Shown here: one piece after another, positions 58,601-64,000 of the stretch
Position numbering within the stretch: the first letter of the stretch is position 1
Layout of the letters: every line of letters starts with the position of its first letter
Origin: Acorus gramineus
Taxonomy: Eukaryota > Streptophyta > Magnoliopsida > Acorales > Acoraceae
NCBI GenBank assembly: GCA_030737835.1
Contig: CM060854.1
Coordinates: 19,547,553 to 19,611,552 of the forward strand
Length of the DNA: 64,000 nt
Reading direction: 5' to 3'
Made by a program: the position numbers and the translations under genes
Notes under the pieces: generated by a model
Seen by the model: only the letters and a program-made list of their open reading frames with translations
Databases searched by the model: none
What the model was told of the DNA's origin: nothing

Positions 58601-60542
58601 ACACTGGGCCATTGATGATTTGAAAAAAACCATATCTTGGCTGGAAAATCAAGAAGAGAAAGTAAGTTCACCTTTTCAAGTAAAGTGCTCTCACTTTTGT
58701 GATGGTAAATCACGTTTTGATGAAGTTTTGTTTTTGTAATTGTGAACCTGGTTCATTCATCCTGAGTGACGGAATTCATGAAATTTTACATCCAAATAAA
58801 ACTTTGCACTTTATGCATGAACTGGGTTTGCCTGGTTAATTGTCTTAGTCCATATAAACTTTGCTTGGTTAATTGTCTTTCCCAGATCTTATATTACATA
58901 TATCTCTATAAAAAATTTAGGGTACCAAATTGATTTAATAAATGTGTCATACTTCCAATATATGTAAACACACATCCATTTGCACGGTGCATTCCTGTTA
59001 GATGTTTTGTAGCTTCACCCTATCACACTCTATAGAAGTGTGCTTGGTAGGAATAACTTCAAAGAATAAAATCTATCAAGAAATGATGAATTTGTTTGCT
59101 TTTTTTTTTTTGTTCTAATATAATGTTTTTTCTTTAACTTGTATAGTCTAGATTTTAGCTTAAAATAAGTTGTTGTGGCATGTTTGTTTAAACTTATTTG
59201 AGATTATTTAAGCAAAAAACAACTTTAAAAAGTCACAATCATAAAGTTGGGTCAATGATGCTTTTTAGATTATAGCTTATATGCGACTTTATAAATTTTC
59301 GTCTTGTACACAAATACCTTCAATCTACATCATGAATAGCAATTGTGCACCTTTATTTACAAACACATGATTATTCTTTTTACTTCCATATCTTAAAAGG
59401 GTATTCTTGACAAATTAAACAGCAAAAAAAAGAAAAAAAAGAAGAAGCTATCTATTTCACAGCATATTCTGAGAAGGCCAAAGAGAAGGGCAGAAAGAAT
59501 GATAAGTACTGAGACGAATGTATTCAGTTTAAAAGACCAACCTATGGGAGCGACTGACAAACATCTTTTACTGCTTATTTGTTGTTTTTTTCACAAAGAT
59601 AACAAACAGATTGTTGCTTATCATAAAATTTAAAATTTATAATCTACAAGATATAATCTATAATCTGTAAATTTAAGCTGCAACAAACATGTCCAATAGT
59701 GTTGTTTGATTTTCATAAGTTAGTTTCAAGCAAAAAATAGTTAAACTGTTGTCCCCCTTAAATTCATGTGTCGTGTTTATAACACATGCACGTGTCTGAG
59801 ACTCAAAAATCATTTTATGAATTTTGGTTATGTATGGGGCATATCTGACATGTGTCCAACACATGTATTATCGTACTGGACACGACTAGTTCATTGAAGT
59901 GTTATTTCCCTCCATGCCAGAGTGAAGGAGAGTGTGTGCTATGAGTTTTTTCTTGCTCATCAACATTCTCTTCATTGCAATGGCTTGTCGTTTTTTTGAT
60001 TGATCAGTGCACCAATGATGCTTGTATCATTAATGTGAAAAGTCATGCTTTGTTGTAGTTCAAATCCTTTTTTTTCTCTTGGTACTTTGTATACTAATTA
60101 TGGATTGACAGCCTGATTCCAGCGAAATAAAGAAAATAGCCGCTGAAGGAATACTCACCTGTTTGCAAGATGCAATCGAAGCGCTTAAAGAGAACAAGGT
60201 GACTGCCCCCTAAACATTTTTTTTTGTTTCCCAAATCCATGATTTAATAGAACTTGTATGTAGGATATCAAACAAGTAACTGAACAGTGGAATATCATCC
60301 CTCGCGTGGTTGAAGAGTTGTTAAAAGTTAGTCATGGAAGCAGCATCTCTCTCTTGATGGAAGATCTGTATGAGCAGGCTGTGAAATGCAAGCGCGTTTA
60401 TGAGGTTGAGTTTAAAGTTCTTGATACCTCCCATACAGAGACAACTGAAGGCGATGGCAAGGCAGGATATGATTCAGATGCAGATAGTGATAAGACAGTC
60501 GAGATGACAGAGGACGAGATCGAACTTGCTGCAGAGACCTGA
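55643..60542 (+). pseudogene. XRCC1: XRCC1 DNA repair scaffold, copy B, with frame-breaking changes
   Basis: Seven exons: 55643-55786, 55872-56059, 57065-57175, 57814-57899, 58557-58661, 60112-60198, 60264-60542. The protein opens MSDATSPHKTEKRNLPSWMS, followed by the single BRCT domain typical of plant XRCC1 (VVFVLSGFINPERGVLRSQA; FSNTPKFRQVEADCGTI; DWISECYNQKRLVEIDPHL), a Lys-rich linker and the conserved C-terminal blocks. Three problems are visible. In exon 2 one base is missing between 55983 and 55990, creating a TGA at 55989. The exon 2/exon 3 junction is one base short of keeping frame into DWISECY. In exon 7 a C lost near 60531 (relative to copy A) makes the protein end AAET. The gene is a pseudogene, a damaged allele, or a victim of uncorrected indels in the assembly. 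Confidence 0.9.
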
Positions 60543-63300
60543 CATCTAAGTGAAAGAAAAAGGGTATAGTGGGGGGATGAGATGGTCAATTAGGTCTCAT
60601 TAGTAATGAAAGAGTGACATGTGTTACCGTAGAAATTTAAGGTTTGTGTCATTTTAGTTGCATGTCACTCTAACTTTGGAACTGATGAGTCTTGATGTGA
60701 TCTAGTTTAGATTGTGTCTCATCCAATATTGGGAATCCAAGAATGGGCCTATCAAATGGATAAGTGATGGCCAACATTAGAAACCCGGAATTGCTTTGTG
60801 TCCAAGGAGACTCTATGATGCAAATTTTGCATACTTCTGTACAGTTTTATTTTTGTTACCAATCAATACATATTGTATAGTGGTAGTTAGGGGTGTAATT
60901 TGATCGGTTTGGATTGATTTTTTGCAAATCTAAATTGTATCAAATTATAGTCACACGTAATCTTGAAACCGAATCGAACCCTATTTTTGTTTGGTTAACC
61001 CGAACTTCAATTGAACTAAACAGTCAAAGATAAGCATATATATATTTAGTTTTTTTTTTTTCTTACCAATTTGGGTGGGTTAGATTTTTTTTTTTTTTGG
61101 TTGGGGGGGGGGGGGTGTTGATTTACAACTTTACATTAATATCAAAATGCTAGGATTGATGGTATAAATTAGCAAATTCATTTTTTATGAATATTAATGG
61201 TATAACAGAAATATAGTTTTTAATATAAAAAGAATAATCTAAATGAATATTGATTATTAATAATCACGTGGTTAAATTTAATTAAGTTTAATTCAATTTA
61301 TTTTGAAATAAAATCAAACCCAAACCATAAAATTATTCACCCAAACCCAAAAGTAGGCTTACCAGAGTTACACCTCTAGTGGTAATACATGACATCACAT
61401 AATTTATTTGGTTAAATGTATTAAGCTTTCGTGATGCTATCCCATAATTTTGGATGTTGTTACACTCAATCTTTGTTTGCAACGTAGGCTAATGTACGAT
61501 TTCATTTCCCCATTTGGTTAGAAATATATTTTGTTAGAAATTTTTCATATCTATAAAATTACCTAAAAATCATGTGTATCATGAGTGATACTTCAAGTGG
61601 AATTAATCTTGACAATAAAAAATCCAGTGTTTGGTTTGTGGTAATCTTGATTGTAATTGTGGGCCCCATTGAAATTAAAATCCATCCATGTGGGAAAAAT
61701 AAGGTGGAATCAGATTCCCACCCTTTGTGGTGGTAATATCAAATTTCATGAGGAGTCCTAAATTAGATTACTATTATACAATTTATAAATTAATGAAATT
61801 ACTATGTATGTCCCTTCTGAAATAAATAACCCATCACCCATATAATGGGTTTATATAGTCATTTTGATTTTTTAACTAAAAAATTCTGTTATAATTTTTA
61901 TATGTGATGTGAAAAATCTTAACTGTGTATTAGATATTAATTTATATTTTTAAATTTAGATTTTATTTTTGTAGATGGGTTTAGATATTATTATAATTGG
62001 TATAATATGTGATGTGTGATGTGGGTTTAGGCCTAAAGCAATATCTCTGAATCCTAACTAATAAAATTGGTTATTTAGTTTTTAGGGGAGTTCATAATAT
62101 TCAACTGATTTAGAAAAATTACTAGTATCATATATTTAATTACATAATTGGTTATTTCATTTATTTGCATTCATTAAATATTTATAAAAAATTTATTTAT
62201 TTTTATTATTGTGATATAGATAAAGAAATAAATTTTACAAGTATATATATAATAGTAAGGATATTTTAAACATTTAAATCAAAATCCTTATCATTTTCCA
62301 TGTATAAACCAAATACTTGAAAATGATTCTTTGGAGAAATCCACTAGCGAACCAAATAGTTTGAAGAAATCTGGATTCCTGCTATAAAATAATTTATGGT
62401 AAACTGATTTCTAATATAGTAATTATAATAACAAAAAAATGACAGGAACCAAACAGGGGAGTCAAAACCTTATGTAAACCAGTTTTTTCATCTAATAAAA
62501 AAATAAACCTTAAATGATGCATCTCCGTTTAAAAATGAGATTACATGTATCTTTATTATTTACGTTATATCTAGACATTGATATGATTGATGAACAATTC
62601 TTTATCATGATTCGTAAGTAATCCAATACTCAAGAAGGTTACATGTTGATGTAGTAGGTATGTCAAAATATGTGATGCATAAGGTTTACGAATGAATGCC
62701 TTATTTATTTCGTGGCTAAAAAAACTATTGAATAAGAAAAGAATATATTTATTCCTAAAATAATATGTTAGTTTATTTGGTAAGTTAAAATAAGAGAAAA
62801 TACAAAAAAAAAATGTTAAAATTGTCATTCATAAATTTACAAGATTTTTTTTTATAGATTTTTCATAACTTTTTAATGTTTTTTTTTCAATATTTTTGTT
62901 ATTTATATTTTATAAATTGTTTCATAAGTATTTTTTTTTTGTATAATATTTAACATATATAAGTGTCTCGAAAGATTTTATAAAATTTAGAATATCTAAA
63001 TAATATTATAGAACAATTTTTTTTAATTTTTTTAATTTAACTCTTATTAGTGTATTTATATATACAGAAATAATAATAAATTCATGCAAATTAAAAAATA
63101 TTTTATTATTTATTAATAATTTTTAATTAGGGTGTTAAATAATTAAATGTATGTGATGATGTTTAATAGATGGTATAGGAGTAATCAAATTATTTTATTT
63201 TTTAATATTTTTTTTTAAATAGAATTTTAAAATGACTTATTTGAATATTATCGAATGATTTTTTTAATGCTTAAAATAAACTACATATTATTGTATGTAA
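60543..63300. other. AT-rich spacer downstream of XRCC1-B, no gene seen
   Basis: Counterpart of 3309-6120, with deletions of 5-30 bases near 61350, 61555 and 61615 relative to copy A and small insertions near 62185 and 63010. It holds the shorter T/G tract at 61085-61115. No coding segment was recognised. Confidence 0.75.
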
Positions 63301-64000
63301 TCCAGGCCTTTCGTCCAAGGCCTTGTCAATGGCGAGGGACTGCGCATCGAGGGGTCTTCCGGGTTCCTCTCAGAAGATGAACGCTCGTCGATCGGGTTGG
63401 CTACCATCGATTGTGGTGGGGAGCCTTAACCTATCTCGCGTCCCTCTTTCACTTTCGGAGGTGGAAGGAGAAGGTTCGGGGGTTCGCTCCGTCCATGGAG
63501 ATTCAGACTGTGGGTCGAAGGGTCTGCTGGACAGGGAATGAGAGGAGGAGGGGCCGAAGTCTCTGTCCCCTCGGAGGACGGTCAGTGTCCAAAGTCAAGG
63601 ATCATTGGGGAGTCCGAAGGAAGTCAGGTTATCTACGGAGGAGACAGAGATATTGGGGCTTGCAGAGGAGTTCAAAGGATCACCAGTGTGCGTTAAGGGA
63701 GAAGAGGCGGGAGTACAAGAGCTAGACAGATTCTAGGTGGAGGTTCATGTAGTACGCTTCAGAGGATCATTTCGATGTGGCACTGGAGGAAGCTGGGATG
63801 GCGGGCATGCTGGGAGGACACTGAAGCTTGTTGGATGTGTTTTCGGGCGGGGCGAACAGGTTGTTTATGTTAGACGTACTTATATGGAATGTTCGGGGCC
63901 TGAATGACCCTAGGAAGAAGGCAGCAGTAAAAGAGCACATCTCGACAAACAGGGTGACAATTTGTTGCATTCAAGAAACTAAGAAGGATTCTATCTCTCA
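63301..64000 (+). mobile_element. LINE, second copy, 5' part (cut by window end)
   Basis: It matches 6121-6800 but keeps about 24 bases near the start that copy A lost (CTTGTCAATGGCGAGGGAC). The endonuclease opening near 63867 stays in frame where copy A has a 2-base deletion (reads TICCIQETKKDSIS). Its ORF1 region is frameshifted at other places. This copy is therefore closer to the ancestral element. Confidence 0.9.

Larger units (their letters stand above)
57255..64000. repeat. Direct segmental duplication, copy B
   Basis: Same orientation and order as 1-6900: XRCC1 3' exons, AT-rich spacer, LINE start. Sequence left of 57255 (XRCC1 exons 1-3) has no counterpart in the window because copy A is cut by the window edge. 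The right limit is also outside the window. Confidence 0.95.

Overview
The window is nuclear DNA of a flowering plant, most likely a eudicot. The evidence is many short exons with GT/AG borders in AT-rich introns, plant-type gene families (NAA15/OMA, single-BRCT XRCC1, AIG2-like, FAR1-related), and dense plant transposons (L1-type LINEs, a Ty1-copia element, hAT MITE, MULE with plant mobile domain). I cannot name the species. No tRNA, rRNA, CRISPR array or organellar insert was seen.

Layout. (i) 1-6900 and 57255-64000 are direct copies of one segment, about 1% different in the genic part and more in the spacer. Each carries the 3' half of an XRCC1 DNA-repair gene, an AT-rich spacer and the start of the same LINE. 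(ii) 6121-10423 is a decayed LINE. 10447-16350 is a Ty1-copia element with both LTRs and a 5-bp target duplication, sitting just upstream of the next gene. (iii) 16788-34032 is NAA15, the auxiliary subunit of N-terminal acetyltransferase A. It has 26 exons whose phases all agree, with LINE pieces in introns 4 and 15. (iv) 34632-38945 holds the C-terminal half of an AIG2-like gene between decayed transposon-like ends. (v) 39864-40414 is an intact hAT MITE. (vi) 40470-47896 is the most unusual object: two differently deleted copies of one MULE (mudrA plus plant mobile domain gene) fused head to head. It has palindrome arrays at both ends and in the middle, and a preserved empty site lies next to it. 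(vii) 48201-52659 is a FAR1-related (FRS10/11-type) gene lacking its usual C-terminus. (viii) 54895-55640 is a degenerate tandem repeat of the XRCC1 5' region. It leads into XRCC1 copy B (55643-60542), which has several frame problems.

The host genes have no obvious shared pathway: XRCC1 is base-excision and single-strand-break repair, NAA15 is cotranslational N-terminal acetylation, AIG2-like is a GGCT-fold protein, and FRS is a domesticated MULE transposase acting as a transcription factor. The common theme is transposon activity around genes. An LTR promoter points into NAA15, and an inverted MULE pair sits in the 5' flank of a gene that itself descends from a MULE transposase. The geometry of that pair resembles the inverted MuDR duplication known as Mu killer in maize.

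All homology calls rest on recognition of protein families from translated sequence, not on a search.
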